DNA of 49,414 bases from a bacterium (GCA_018814885.1 JAHIYU010000122.1:1-49414); one strand, 5' to 3'; counted from the stretch's first letter, positions 18,043-26,771 are shown. Translations and numbers: made by a program. Notes: generated by a model not told the origin, from the letters alone.

Positions 18043-18855
18043 TCAATTCCAGGCGTCGCCGAGCTGCCCAAGCCCACTCACGGCGTCGCTGGTGAACCTC
18101 GGCGGAATTCCGAAACGCTCCGCGACGATCTGGACCAGTTCGTCGCGGCCGGCCAGCTTCCGGATGTCCGACACGGTTCCCCTGGATTCGATGACGGTCA
18201 GATTGTGAATGACCAGGAAACGGTCGGGAAAGAAGCGCGCAAGCAGGATCGCGTTCATGAAGGTCGCCTCGGCCCGATAGGAATCGGCGATGACCGCCCG
18301 GAAGTCGGCTATCCTCCTTGGCGCCGGCTTGGCGACGTAGCCGTGCTTCAAATCGCCGTCCCGGTACAGCTCGAGCCTCGAACGCCCCTCGGCGTCCTGC
18401 GGTTTGAGCACATAGCGATCACGGCCCGATCCGACGACATGATCCACCGCCAGATCACGGGGCAATGGGGCCACCAGCGGTGCCGCATAACCGACATCCA
18501 CCAGATACTGTCGTTTCTCCAGATCCACCATGCTGACCAGATGGACGTCGGGACCGGACATGTCGGCGCCGCACAACGTCGTCCGATACCCCAGGTTGGC
18601 GAGCAGCTGGTAGAAGTAGAAGTTGTTGGGGTAGCAGGTCCCGCCGAAGTTGAACTTCTCGATGCCGTCGAGGAACGACTCGAGACCTGGCAATCCCCGA
18701 AGACCCCGATGCTTCATGCAGTACAGCTTGGACACGTTCTCGAAGGGCACCCGGCACACGTGGGCCCGCACGAGTTCGCGCAATCCCGCCACACTCGGCC
18801 TGCCTCCCGGGACTCCCAGGAGACCGAGGTAACGCGCCAAGAACACAGGCGGCAT
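18043..18855 (-). CDS. Arylamine N-acetyltransferase-family protein
   Basis: From ATG 18855 (complement) the protein has 270 residues, a typical NAT length. The catalytic triad is visible: C74 in FGGTCYPNN, H105 in PDVHLVS and D120 in LVDVGYA. Known NATs have C69/H107/D122, which supports this start over the in-frame TTG 18942 or GTG 18876. The RVPFENVSKL motif near the N-terminus is also family-typical. The enzyme would transfer acetyl or another acyl group from CoA to arylamines or a related amine acceptor. Closeness to an aromatic-CoA operon may be accidental. Confidence 0.85.
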   Translation of the reverse strand: MPPVFLARYLGLLGVPGGRPSVAGLRELVRAHVCRVPFENVSKLYCMKHRGLRGLPGLESFLDGIEKFNFGGTCYPNNFYFYQLLANLGYRTTLCGADMSGPDVHLVSMVDLEKRQYLVDVGYAAPLVAPLPRDLAVDHVVGSGRDRYVLKPQDAEGRSRLELYRDGDLKHGYVAKPAPRRIADFRAVIADSYRAEATFMNAILLARFFPDRFLVIHNLTVIESRGTVSDIRKLAGRDELVQIVAERFGIPPRFTSDAVSGLGQLGDAWN

Positions 18856-18934
18856 GGGTGGATACGGTATTGTCACTTCCGGGGGGCCTTCATCCTTCGC
18901 CAAGTCCGGGTCGAGCGGTCCGGTCCGCGCGGGA

Positions 18935-19282
18935 CTATGCAAACCGAGTGTGCTTGGTGCGCCATTTCCTGAGAGAGATCCCCAGCCAGAAGCTGTAGAT
19001 CCCGAGGGTGATGATCGTCAGGAGCAGCCACTTGATCCAGTTCCCGAAGAGCTGCGACGCGGTCCCATCGAAGGAAAGCCGCCGACCGTTGATCACGGTA
19101 TGCTTGGCTTCCCAGGCGAACATCATGCAGAATGCCCAGGGATAGCAGATGCCGAGGGTGAAAACCGTGACCAGGATCCCGAGGAGCGACCAGCCGATCA
19201 GCTGCAGGAGGCCGCCGTCGAAATATGAATCGGCTGCAGTGTCGCCGTCTACGCGCACGGTAACGTTGACGTCGCTGGACAT
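18935..19282 (-). CDS. Small membrane protein (two hydrophobic segments), DUF898-like
   Basis: 115 residues from ATG 19282, preceded by AAAGGAG. Two long hydrophobic segments are seen (LIGWSLLGILVTVFTLGICYPWAFCMMFAW and WIKWLLLTIITLGIYSFWLGI) with a KHTVINGRRLSFDGTA loop between them. That repeat-like G-I-Y/C-Y-P/S-F-W pattern and the 'NGRRLSFDG' loop recall DUF898 membrane proteins. It ends in KWRTKHTRFA. It lies 38 nt after a TM2/zinc-ribbon gene on the same strand, probably in the same operon. Function unknown. Confidence 0.75.
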   Translation of the reverse strand: MSSDVNVTVRVDGDTAADSYFDGGLLQLIGWSLLGILVTVFTLGICYPWAFCMMFAWEAKHTVINGRRLSFDGTASQLFGNWIKWLLLTIITLGIYSFWLGISLRKWRTKHTRFA

Positions 19283-19320
19283 GGGACTCTCCTTTGTGAC
19301 GGTTGGTGGATCCGAGGGTC

Positions 19321-19755
19321 CTAGAACCAGTTCTTCTTGCCGATGATGTAGGCCGCATGAAACTCGGCGTCCGACTTGGTCAGATAGAGGATCCCTTCTA
19401 TCAGGCCGATAGTGCCCATGACACCGGTGGCTATGCCCACGGTCAGCAACCCGAGAACGAGCGATATCAGCAGCATGATGATTCCCGCTCCGGTATATCC
19501 GAGATAGAACTTGTGGACCCCGAGAGATCCCAACAGGATTCCCAGGATACCGGCCGTGACCTTGTTCTTGCCGCCTGCCCCGGCTGCCGCACCCCGGCCG
19601 AGCATGGCGCCGCAACTCGTGCACATGACCTGGTTTTCCAGCGTCTCCTTGCCACACGCCTGGCAGAACTTCTTCTCCGAGAGTGGAGAAACGCCGCAGC
19701 CTGGGCAAGCCAGGGCATTTTCGTTCAGTTCCTTGCCGCAGTTTCGACAGAACAT
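19321..19755 (-). CDS. Zinc-ribbon TM2-domain membrane protein
   Basis: 144 residues from ATG 19755, preceded by AAGGAG with a 7-nt gap. Two zinc ribbons come first (CRNCGKEL...CPGCG and CQACGKET...CTSCG). Then comes a TM2 domain: KVTAGILGILLGSLGVHKFYLGY, followed by IIMLLISLVLGLLTVGIATGVMGTIGLIEGILYL. The GxxGxHxFYLG signature is diagnostic of TM2. TM2 proteins are small membrane proteins of unclear role. The next gene downstream is another small membrane protein. Confidence 0.85.
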   Translation of the reverse strand: MFCRNCGKELNENALACPGCGVSPLSEKKFCQACGKETLENQVMCTSCGAMLGRGAAAGAGGKNKVTAGILGILLGSLGVHKFYLGYTGAGIIMLLISLVLGLLTVGIATGVMGTIGLIEGILYLTKSDAEFHAAYIIGKKNWF

Positions 19756-19844
19756 GAGAATCTCCTTCCGAGAAATGGATTGCGAAATCCGGACGGAAGA
19801 TCGATCCAGGCCAGGTCGGGCCGCCTCTTCGGTTCGAACCTCGC

Positions 19845-20243
19845 CTATAGATCCCCTCCGTCGGGGTACGGAGAGAACTGGTCCGCGATCACCCACCACC
19901 GGCCGGCGTCTCTGACCAACACTATCATGTCGCGACCCGAAGGGCGAAAGCTCATTCCAGCTCGCTCACACCGCATCTCGTAAGAGTACGTCACGATGGC
20001 GGTGTCGCCGTAGACGCGGATGTTCGGATTGTGGGTCTGCCACGAAATGATCTTGGTGGTCTCCGCGTACTCCGTCCAGGCCGAGACACAGGCCTCTCGC
20101 CCTAGCAGCGGCATCCGGTCCGCTGGCGTGATCGCGACCATCGTCTCGTGGAAATAGTCGCGCAGATCCGCCGCGCTCCCGGTGGTCCAGCACCGATTCA
20201 GCGCTTCCACGGGGTCCCACACCTCGGTTTCAACAGCATTCAT
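19845..20243 (-). CDS. SnoaL/NTF2-like protein
   Basis: 132 residues from ATG 20243. The pattern (VEALNRCWTTGSAADLRDYFHETMVAI...LLGREACVSAWTEY... to DMIVLVRDAGRWWVIADQFSPYP) is typical of the SnoaL-like/DUF4440 branch of the NTF2-like fold: a helix pair, then a curved sheet ending in a W-rich strand. Such proteins are small-molecule isomerases, hydrolases or ligand-binding domains, so the activity cannot be assigned. No signal peptide. It overlaps no neighbour and ends 89 nt from the zinc-ribbon gene. Confidence 0.7.
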   Translation of the reverse strand: MNAVETEVWDPVEALNRCWTTGSAADLRDYFHETMVAITPADRMPLLGREACVSAWTEYAETTKIISWQTHNPNIRVYGDTAIVTYSYEMRCERAGMSFRPSGRDMIVLVRDAGRWWVIADQFSPYPDGGDL

Positions 20244-20314
20244 GGACGGCTGCCCCCTCGTCGATCTGCCGGCCCGACATGGCGTCGAGCCGCGGGTTGG
20301 CCCCGGCGCCCGGG

Positions 20315-20752
20315 TCACTCTGGTCCATCAACTACCGGCTGGCTACGGTCCACGCACTTCACCGACAGGAGGAGCATCATCAGCAGGCTCGCCGCCTCCA
20401 CCGGGACATCGAGCATCGCGTAGCCCAGCCGGTACTCGCCGAGGTACACCGAAAGCATGTCCAGAGCGATGGCCAAGATGTTTGCCGCGGCGATCACGGC
20501 CGCTGCCCATCGTCGAGTTAGCGGGGACCTGGCGACGAAGACGTAGAGCAGGGAATATGGGACAATGCTGCCTCCCGCGCCACGAAGCATGCCGAGGATG
20601 ACGGGATCCTGCGGTCCCGCGATCCGGGCGATGAACGCGGGGAACAGCACGAGCGCGAGACCCATGGCCAGGAAGTAGAGGGCGCACACGTAGCAGACGA
20701 CGCGGAATCCGTCCAGGAAGCCGCGGTGCGAACTTGCGGAAGAACCATCCAT
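20315..20752 (-). CDS. Four-helix integral membrane protein, unknown function
   Basis: 145 residues from ATG 20752, with AGGAGAGG upstream. Four hydrophobic segments can be seen: VVCYVCALYFLAMGLALVLFPAFI, GMLRGAGGSIVPYSLLYVFVA, WAAAVIAAANILAIALDML and LDVPVEAASLLMMLLLSV. It begins 9 nt after the trpF-like gene on the same strand and is probably translated from the same message. No family recognised. Confidence 0.7.
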   Translation of the reverse strand: MDGSSASSHRGFLDGFRVVCYVCALYFLAMGLALVLFPAFIARIAGPQDPVILGMLRGAGGSIVPYSLLYVFVARSPLTRRWAAAVIAAANILAIALDMLSVYLGEYRLGYAMLDVPVEAASLLMMLLLSVKCVDRSQPVVDGPE

Positions 20753-20761
20753 CGCCTCTCC

Positions 20762-21415
20762 TCACGGAGACTCCCCGACGGCTTCGATGAACCGCAGGAG
20801 TTTCCGTTCGTCCAGTGCACCCGAAGTGCGAACCCCGGTGCATATGTCGACCCCGAACGGATGAACCGCACGAATCGCACCGCCCACGTTTTCCGCGCCC
20901 AGCCCGCCGGCGAGGAATACCGGGACAGGCGAGTCCCTGACGATCCTGGCGCTGAGAGACCAGTCATGCGTGCGGCCCGTACCGCCGAGTTCCTTGACCG
21001 GAAGGGACCGATTCCCGGAATCGAGCAGAAGCGCGTCTACCGCGCGCGCAACCCGCATCGCTTCCGAAACCGCCTCGTCGCCGGCGACATGGACGACCTG
21101 CACCAGCGAGATCCCGGGCATGGCTTCGCGCAATTCCGCGTGAACCTCCGGGGGAAGACGGTCGCAGAGCTGCACGGTGCTCACCCGGCACCGTTTCTGC
21201 TGGGCGACGATCTCCGCGGTGTCGGTCCTGCTGGTGAGCAGGAACGTGGCGATCGGCGGTGGCACCGTTGCGACGATCTCCGCAATGAGAGCTTCCGGAA
21301 TGACGCCCGGACCGCTCGGCATCTCGGATACGAAGCCCAGCGCCGACGCCCCGAGACGGACGGCAAGGCGGGCCTCCTCGACCGAACCGATGCAGCAGAT
21401 CTTGATTCGTGTCAT
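20762..21415 (-). CDS. trpF: Phosphoribosylanthranilate isomerase-like protein (TrpF)
   Basis: 217 residues from ATG 21415. TrpF hallmarks are MTRIKICCIG with catalytic Cys7, LGASALGFV, the phosphate-binding FLAGGLGAENV and the ending GVDICTGVRTSG. The general acid corresponds to Asp132 in LLLDSGN. TrpF isomerises N-(5-phosphoribosyl)anthranilate in tryptophan synthesis. No other trp genes are nearby, and its partners are membrane and SnoaL-like proteins, so a specialised role is possible. The normally GIKICG motif reads KICCIG here. Confidence 0.8.
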   Translation of the reverse strand: MTRIKICCIGSVEEARLAVRLGASALGFVSEMPSGPGVIPEALIAEIVATVPPPIATFLLTSRTDTAEIVAQQKRCRVSTVQLCDRLPPEVHAELREAMPGISLVQVVHVAGDEAVSEAMRVARAVDALLLDSGNRSLPVKELGGTGRTHDWSLSARIVRDSPVPVFLAGGLGAENVGGAIRAVHPFGVDICTGVRTSGALDERKLLRFIEAVGESP

Positions 21416-21679
21416 TGCCTGCCCGCTTGTCCCCGACGTGCCGGGCTTCGTCCGGCTCGGCCGGGCTGAGGGATGCTCCGGGTCAACGCCATGGTGGCCC
21501 AACCGCACCCGGGATGCCATTGAATAATCGACCCCGATGGACCATCATCGATGCGTTCCAGATGGCCTCCCGGCCCGGCCCCCGGAGCGTGAACCGGGAA
21601 TGCACCGTCTTGTCACGCGGACACCCTCCGCGTCCGGCTATACCCTGGTGCGGCACGCGCGGCATTTCAGGAGCGTAAC

Positions 21680-23452
21680 ATGGCCTCCCGGAAACCGATC
21701 GACTACTTGACCGAGGCAGACAGGCTGGAGCAAGCCGGTGATCTGGTGAAGGCTGCCGAAGCGGCGGCACGGGCGCTCGCTCTCTCGCCGGAGACCGACG
21801 AGATCCGCCTGTACCTGGCCAAGCTGCTCAAGCTGAACGGCAGGACGGACGAGGCGTACGCCCACTATCGCCGCCAGTTGAAGCTGGGCAGAACCGATCT
21901 GGATCTGCAGGTGAACCTGGTCGAGATGCTGAGGCTGCAGACCGACCGCGCCGCGGATCCAGATCTCGAGGACGAAATCCGGCAATGCCTGGCCTTCCCG
22001 AATGTCGATCATAACATGTTGGCCCGGGTGGCCGCCGCCCGGCTGAACCACAAGCACCCTGCCGGGCCGCGGATGAAGCCGCCCGATCCCGCCGAATGTT
22101 GCAAGGATGATTTCCTGATCTCCACCCTGGCGAAGATCTACTTCACCGACAGCGATCTGGAACCGACGCTGAAGGCCCTGCGGCGGGCACTGCTGCTGGA
22201 GATCCTCTCATCCGGAACCCTGTGTTCCGACAGGGTGGGCCTGATCACCGCCATGGCGCTGCAGGGCGCCAACAACGAGTACGTTTATGGCATCGACGAC
22301 CAGGAAAAGCGGATGCTGGCGGCACTGCTGCAGCTGCAGGAGGCGCTGATTGCCGGCGACGGGCCCTCGACGGGCCTCCTCGGCGCGGTGCTGGCTGCGG
22401 CGATGTACATGCCGATCTGCGATATGCCCGTCGCGCACCGACTGCAATCGATTCACCTGACCGATTGGCCGGAAAACGTGAGACCGCTGATCAGCAGCAC
22501 GCTGCTGGATCGACTGGTCGAGCGGGAAATCGCGGCCGCGGTTCCCCGTCTGCTGCCGATCCGGGATGAGGTCTCGAAACTCGTGAAAGCGCAATACGAG
22601 GAGCATCCCTACCCTCGCTGGCTGTCGGTGGCTTACCGGCCGAAGGTCAGCTATCGTGCCGATCTGCAGTCGCGTCTGCCGCGGGCCGAACTACCCGATA
22701 TCCTCGACCGCGGGAAACTGGAAGTGCTGGTCGCCGGTTGTGGTACCGGCCGCCAGCCCATCTCGATAGCGAAGACCTACAAGGACATCTCGGTCACGGC
22801 CCTGGACCTGAGCAGCATGAGCCTGGCCTACGGGATGCGGATGGCCGCCGGGATGGGCATCGACAACATCGAATTCCATCAGGGTGACATCCTGGATCTG
22901 CCGCACCTGGACAAACGCTTCGCGCTCATCTACTGCTCCGGGGTGCTGCACCATATGCGAGATCCGGTCGCCGGTTGGCGGGTGCTGTGCGGGATGCTGG
23001 AGCCGGGCGGCATGATGAACATCGCCCTCTACAGCGAAAGGGCGCGAGCGGTGATCGCAAGGGCCCGCGAGATCATCGCCGGAGCGGGGATCGGCAACGA
23101 TGCCGAGGCCATCCGCGGTTTCCGGCGCGATGTCCTCGCCGGGCGTTACGGCAAAGAACTGGCGCCATTGACCGGGATCGCCGACTTCTACAGCCTGAGC
23201 GGCTGCCGTGACCTGGTCTTCCATGTGCAGGAGCACCGGTTCAGCCTGCCGCGGATCGACGAGATCCGACGCGAACTGGGCCTGGTGGTCATGGGCTTCA
23301 ACCTGCTGCCGCCCGCCTTCCAGGCTGCCTACCGCAGGAAGTTTCCCGGGGATCCGGGCATGGCCGATCTGGCGAACTGGGACATGCTGGAAGAAATGAA
23401 CCCCGGCATGTTCCTCAACATGTACAATCTCTGGTTCCGCACCGAAAACTGA
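21680..23452 (+). CDS. TPR-containing SAM-dependent methyltransferase
   Basis: 590 residues; ATG 21680 has AGGAG 6 nt upstream. The N-terminal ~110 residues form tetratricopeptide repeats (DRLEQAGDLVKAAEAAARALALSP, LYLAKLLKLNGRTDEAYAHYRR). A helical middle section follows. A class I methyltransferase domain starts near residue 348: motif I LVAGCGTGRQP, an acidic loop ALDLSS, motif IV FALIYCSGVLHHM, and LEPGGMM. The C-terminal ~150 residues are unassigned. The layout resembles TPR-methyltransferases of surface-polysaccharide or protein-modification loci. Substrate unknown. The preceding 264-nt gap shows no other feature. Confidence 0.8.
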   Translation: MASRKPIDYLTEADRLEQAGDLVKAAEAAARALALSPETDEIRLYLAKLLKLNGRTDEAYAHYRRQLKLGRTDLDLQVNLVEMLRLQTDRAADPDLEDEIRQCLAFPNVDHNMLARVAAARLNHKHPAGPRMKPPDPAECCKDDFLISTLAKIYFTDSDLEPTLKALRRALLLEILSSGTLCSDRVGLITAMALQGANNEYVYGIDDQEKRMLAALLQLQEALIAGDGPSTGLLGAVLAAAMYMPICDMPVAHRLQSIHLTDWPENVRPLISSTLLDRLVEREIAAAVPRLLPIRDEVSKLVKAQYEEHPYPRWLSVAYRPKVSYRADLQSRLPRAELPDILDRGKLEVLVAGCGTGRQPISIAKTYKDISVTALDLSSMSLAYGMRMAAGMGIDNIEFHQGDILDLPHLDKRFALIYCSGVLHHMRDPVAGWRVLCGMLEPGGMMNIALYSERARAVIARAREIIAGAGIGNDAEAIRGFRRDVLAGRYGKELAPLTGIADFYSLSGCRDLVFHVQEHRFSLPRIDEIRRELGLVVMGFNLLPPAFQAAYRRKFPGDPGMADLANWDMLEEMNPGMFLNMYNLWFRTEN

Positions 23453-23673
23453 GCGCCTGTCGTCGTCTCCGGCGCAGGAGCTCGTCGGGCTTCAATGCCC
23501 CCGTTTCCGAGGACCCCGAGTGGTTTTGTGCCGCCGAAGACGACCAAGGCGGACAGGACGAATCCGACACCGGCAAGGCGGGCCGCAATCCGGACTGCCG
23601 GATTTCCTGCAACCATGGATACCGCATTCCAACATCGGCCGGAGACACGACGGACGAGCAGGGCCGGCGCGGC

Positions 23674-24327
23674 TTACCGATCCTCGACCACAGGCTTGAA
23701 TAATCCGGCTTCATCAGCACCCCGCAAACCCGCATCATACAACCGCTCGTCGACCGGAGAGAGACCAGCGATCATCCTCGGCGTCAGCAGGGAATAGCTC
23801 CGGATCGAATCGGTCCGGTCCGCGATGCGCTCCATCGACTCGTCGCTGGTCATCCAGTCGAACGCGTCGTACGCCTCCAGATTCAAGGGCACGGTATAGC
23901 TCCGCAGGGTCTTTTCGCGTTCGACGTTGTAGTACTGCTCGAAATACGACATGACAAGTTCACGCAAACTCCGGAATACCGGCTCCCGGAAACGCAGGCC
24001 CGCGAAGTTCGATTTGGCGATCGCCCCCCAATGGCCGTCCCGCCTGAACAGGGACAGCAGATGATCGTCATCACGGCCATCCGGGAGCATGTCCAGGATC
24101 AGGGGAGGATGGCCGATCCGGCGTAGGGCCGCCGCCGCGAACAAGGCGCCGTCGAAGCAATGCGCGACCCGGTCCCGGAGCACCTTCAACGGGCAGCGGT
24201 AGACTGGTTCGCTGCTGTAGGGGATCGAATCGAGAAATCCCTGGATCCTGGCGGGGGTGCTCAGTTCGGCGATCACTCGCCGCTCCGGAGCTGTCAGCGC
24301 CTTGATGAAGGAATCGGTTCCGGACAT
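23674..24327 (-). CDS. Transglutaminase-like-fold protein, unknown function
   Basis: 217 residues from ATG 24327, with GGAGG 6 nt upstream. The central part has HCFDGALFAAAALRRIGHPPLILDML, then DHLLSLFRRDGHWGAIAKSNFAGLRFREPVFRS in the same order. The Cys on a helix followed by a His on a strand matches the transglutaminase/cysteine-protease arrangement, and the whole gene resembles uncharacterised transglutaminase-like proteins. No signal peptide, so it is probably cytosolic. It is convergent with the methyltransferase gene over a 221-nt gap in which I see nothing else. Confidence 0.65.
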   Translation of the reverse strand: MSGTDSFIKALTAPERRVIAELSTPARIQGFLDSIPYSSEPVYRCPLKVLRDRVAHCFDGALFAAAALRRIGHPPLILDMLPDGRDDDHLLSLFRRDGHWGAIAKSNFAGLRFREPVFRSLRELVMSYFEQYYNVEREKTLRSYTVPLNLEAYDAFDWMTSDESMERIADRTDSIRSYSLLTPRMIAGLSPVDERLYDAGLRGADEAGLFKPVVEDR

Positions 24328-24483
24328 TCAGACCTCCGGCTTCCAGCCCGCGACGTGGGTCGACCGTGCCGCGGCATGCCTGCGATGAAGGATTGCGACA
24401 GACCAGTCCGGCATATCGGCTCGGGCATCTGCACGCTGTTGCCATTCTGCACGTGGCCCGTACCGACATGCATATTTACGATG

Positions 24484-24545
24484 CGTTGAGCTGCGGGTGG
24501 ATCTGGCGCGGGCCTGGCGAATGCCAGGGCCGAGGCGGGGCCGAC
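24484..24545. repeat. attC-like structured repeat, copy A (weakest)
   Basis: GAGCTGC...TGGCGCGG followed by a hairpin (CCTGGC 24513-24518, loop GAAT, GCCAGG 24523-24528) matches the core of copies C, D and E further right. It lies downstream of the lipoprotein gene when read on the minus strand, as a cassette recombination site would. The rest of the 24328-24602 gap is featureless. Confidence 0.5.
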
Positions 24546-24602
24546 CATCGACTCGAACGTCCCGTAATACGGTGAACCCACTACCCTTCCCACATCGCAT
24601 CT

Positions 24603-25163
24603 CTATCGCGGCTCTATACGATACCACCAGCTCTCTCCGCCATCTGATGGCATGTAGACCGACCGGCCGTCGTTGAAGATCTTATCCTTGTCGCCGTTGC
24701 ATGTTGAAAGGAGGATATACTCCTCGGTCACTTCGGCAACCGAGTCGTAGATGACTCCGCTCTCGATGACACACTTCCCGGGGCTGAACAGGCTTTCGTC
24801 GATCTGCAGGGGAACTTCTTCGACTGCAGATTCCGAACCCTCCCGAAACATCGAGTAGTCCAGTACGATCTCGGGACCACCGGCCCCTACCTGGCGCAGT
24901 CGCAGGTTCTGCTTCCTTGCGATTCCACGATCGGTATAACAGACCTGGGATGCACCGCAGTAGATGTTTGCCGATGCGCTGTCTCCGGCCGCCGAAACGA
25001 CGAAGTAGTGAGAGTCGGTCCAAATCGTGTAGGCGCCACCTTCAGACACCCACACGCCCGCACGCATCGCGCGAAGCCGCTCGCCTGTTGTCGGAGTGCG
25101 GGAACATGACGCGACCGAGAACAACGCGACGGCTATCAGACCTACGAGAACAACTTTCCTCAT
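24603..25163 (-). CDS. Lipoprotein, unknown function
   Basis: 186 residues from ATG 25163, with a GAGG site 5 nt upstream. MRKVVLVGLIAVALFSVASC is a lipoprotein signal with lipobox V-A-S-C, so the mature protein would be lipid-anchored. The mature domain is small and beta-rich (VWVSEGGAYTIWTDSHYFVVS... SWWYRIEPR) with two cysteines (IYCGASQVCY) that could form a disulfide. No family recognised. It stands alone between structured repeats, consistent with a gene cassette. Confidence 0.75.
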   Translation of the reverse strand: MRKVVLVGLIAVALFSVASCSRTPTTGERLRAMRAGVWVSEGGAYTIWTDSHYFVVSAAGDSASANIYCGASQVCYTDRGIARKQNLRLRQVGAGGPEIVLDYSMFREGSESAVEEVPLQIDESLFSPGKCVIESGVIYDSVAEVTEEYILLSTCNGDKDKIFNDGRSVYMPSDGGESWWYRIEPR

Positions 25164-25178
25164 ATCTCCCTCAAATCC

Positions 25179-25255
25179 GTATAACGCTGCGCATCGGGCG
25201 CAGCGAGCCTTGCGGGCCGACGCCTGCATGCGCTTCGGCGGTCGGCCTTCGCAAG
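25179..25255. repeat. Strong tandem hairpins between two minus-strand genes (site B, attC-like)
   Basis: A GTATAAC box (25179-25185) is followed by a 7-bp stem (GCTGCGC 25186-25192 with GCGCAGC 25198-25204). A larger hairpin comes next: CTTGCG plus GGCCGAC (25209-25221) pairs with GTCGGCC plus CGCAAG (25241-25255). On the minus strand the box reads GTTATAC, one mismatch from the attC R' consensus GTTRRRY. No partner box was found, so attC identity is tentative. Confidence 0.4.
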
Positions 25256-25269
25256 CATCGACCCGCACA

Positions 25270-26202
25270 TCACTTCTCGTCAAGCCCGAGGAACCGCACC
25301 GCATTGTTGTAGAAGATGTCGCGCTTCTCCTCTTCGGTCAGGAAAGCGGCTGATTCGATCCCTTCCACTGCCATTCCGATGGCCTCGGGCCACACCATCT
25401 GGTCTGACCCGAAGAGCAGCCGCCTGCCGAAGCCGGCGCGGACGAGCTCCCGCATGTAGCTGTGGAATTCCTCTCGAGGCAGGATCCAATTGATCGTCGC
25501 GAGATCGACGTAGACCTGCGGGTACACCGACAGGATTGCCTTCGTTTCCTGAAGGTACGGGGCCCCGCCGTGCATCAGGTAGATGCGCAACCGTGGGTGG
25601 CGAATGAGCACTTCCTCAACGAGGATAGGGTTTCCGAGCGTCACGCGGAAATTCGGGCAGCACGGGTCGTACGGCGTTCCCGGGGGGCCAATCCCCGTGT
25701 GGATCCCTACTGGGATATCCATTTCTTCGGCGAGCGCGTAGTAGGGCTCCATGCAAGGGTCGTTCGGCGCCATGCCTCTGTGTTGCAGGATCAACTCGCC
25801 CAGAACGTGCACGCGACCCGCTTGTATTTCGGCGCGAAGTCTCGCGAGGTCAGGAAGGGGGCTCGCCTCGTCCACGAACGCGCCAACCATGATCCTGTCC
25901 GGCGCGGCCTCACGCCAACGACCGATTGTTTCCGGTGGCCCGCTGGCGACGGCCTTCACGATGTTGTAGCGCTCGAGCTCCGCCAAGGACATGTCGCGAA
26001 GTTCGGCGCTCGTTCTCGCGGCGGACGGTCGCCCGGTGACGGGATTCACTGCGGGTGGCTCTCCGTCATCCAGGTGGAAGGCATGAAGATGCATGTCGAT
26101 GATGGGTGGCCTGCGGCTGTCGATGCTCGTCTGGGCCACCGCGGGGTCCAAGCAAATCGCAGCCACCACAAGCAGGAATACTAGCGCAGTCAATCTCTGC
26201 AT
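25270..26202 (-). CDS. Exported amidohydrolase-family metallohydrolase
   Basis: 310 residues from ATG 26202 (GGAGG 5 nt upstream; the earlier in-frame ATG 26217 overlaps that site). MQRLTALVFLLVVAAICLDPAVAQ is a signal peptide with an A-V-A-Q cleavage site. The TIM-barrel metal ligands are visible: HLH in DMHLHAFH, then GIHTG, LMHGG and the final Asp in LLFGSDQM. This is the amidohydro-rel/COG2159 family, which includes decarboxylases and lactonases. Substrate unknown. A periplasmic member is uncommon. Confidence 0.85.
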   Translation of the reverse strand: MQRLTALVFLLVVAAICLDPAVAQTSIDSRRPPIIDMHLHAFHLDDGEPPAVNPVTGRPSAARTSAELRDMSLAELERYNIVKAVASGPPETIGRWREAAPDRIMVGAFVDEASPLPDLARLRAEIQAGRVHVLGELILQHRGMAPNDPCMEPYYALAEEMDIPVGIHTGIGPPGTPYDPCCPNFRVTLGNPILVEEVLIRHPRLRIYLMHGGAPYLQETKAILSVYPQVYVDLATINWILPREEFHSYMRELVRAGFGRRLLFGSDQMVWPEAIGMAVEGIESAAFLTEEEKRDIFYNNAVRFLGLDEK

Positions 26203-26260
26203 GAGATCCTCCATCAAGTGCGTGAACCCGCCGCCGACTTCAGCCGGGGCTGAACGAACC

Positions 26261-26340
26261 GCCGAACGTTGGCTTCAGGTGCAAGAGTCGGTTGGCGCGG
26301 ACTTGGCGCAAGCCAAGTACGTGACAAGCGGCTTCATCGG
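26261..26340. repeat. attC-like structured repeat, copy C
   Basis: GAACGTTGGCTTC, then TGGCGCGG, a hairpin (ACTTGGC 26301-26307, loop GCAA, GCCAAGT 26312-26318), then CGTGACAAGCGGCTTC. The flanks match copies D and E, while the stem differs yet stays paired. On the minus strand the right edge reads AACGTTCGGC, one base off the attC R' consensus. Confidence 0.6.
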
Positions 26341-26385
26341 CCGTAAGCATTGTCGGGCTAGCCCTCCACATGGCATACCGCGCGT

Positions 26386-26580
26386 TCATCTCGTTCGACT
26401 GACTAGAAAGGCGATTAGAAGAGCCATTACGCCTGGCGCAGCTACCATCACGGTGAGCGGCCATCCCCCATTGAACCGGCCACCCAGGCTGGCCACGAGG
26501 CCCGATCCTGCGGCGCCTGCAATGGAAACCCAGATGTAAGCCGTGAATTTGTTCGGGCCTCGCCCGGGTTCGTTGTCCAC
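26386..26580 (-). CDS. Small two-helix membrane protein
   Basis: 64 residues from GTG 26580, which has AAGGAG about 9 nt upstream; another GTG nine bases earlier overlaps that site. Two hydrophobic segments are seen (FTAYIWVSIAGAAGSGLVASLGG and WPLTVMVAAPGVMALLIAFLV), ending in SRTR. The soluble N-terminus is short. The 5' extension to 26712 would translate the adjacent repeat and is not believed. It is typical of the small proteins found in gene cassettes. Function unknown. Confidence 0.6.
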   Translation of the reverse strand: MDNEPGRGPNKFTAYIWVSIAGAAGSGLVASLGGRFNGGWPLTVMVAAPGVMALLIAFLVSRTR

Positions 26581-26603
26581 TTCCCTCACTCCTTCGAATC
26601 GTC

Positions 26604-26680
26604 GGGTTAATTTTGGCTTCACCTGCAAGCGCGACTGGCGCGGCTTGTGCGCCAGCACAAGGCGTGACAGGCGCGATTGA
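26604..26680. repeat. attC-like structured repeat, copy D
   Basis: GGTTAATTTTGGCTTC, TGGCGCGG, a hairpin (CTTGTGC 26644-26650, loop GCCA, GCACAAG 26655-26661), then GGCGTGACAGGCGCGA. Same flanks and hairpin position as copies C and E with a different, fully paired stem. On the minus strand it ends in ATTAACC, one base from GTTRRRY. Confidence 0.6.
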
Positions 26681-26741
26681 CACCGGCGGAGGGATCTCGG
26701 GCGCAGATTCACCGACCACAGCCTATCGAGGTCCCCTGAAG

Positions 26742-26771
26742 TTGATCTGCGCCGATCAAAAATGGTAGAAT
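26742..26771 (+). promoter_or_regulatory. Possible promoter of the secreted-protein gene at 27039
   Basis: TTGATC 26742-26747, an 18-nt spacer, TAGAAT 26766-26771. The -10 box and spacing equal those in front of the other FlgD-domain protein (2288-2317). The leader would be about 260 nt and includes a 9-bp hairpin (GGCCTATGC...GCATAGGCC near 26855). No gene is seen in 26681-27038. Confidence 0.4.

Noticed and set aside
23453..23616. Short minus-strand ORF with a hydrophobic N-terminus
   Set aside because: It overlaps the end of the methyltransferase gene antisense, has no clear ribosome-binding site and is not conserved in pattern.
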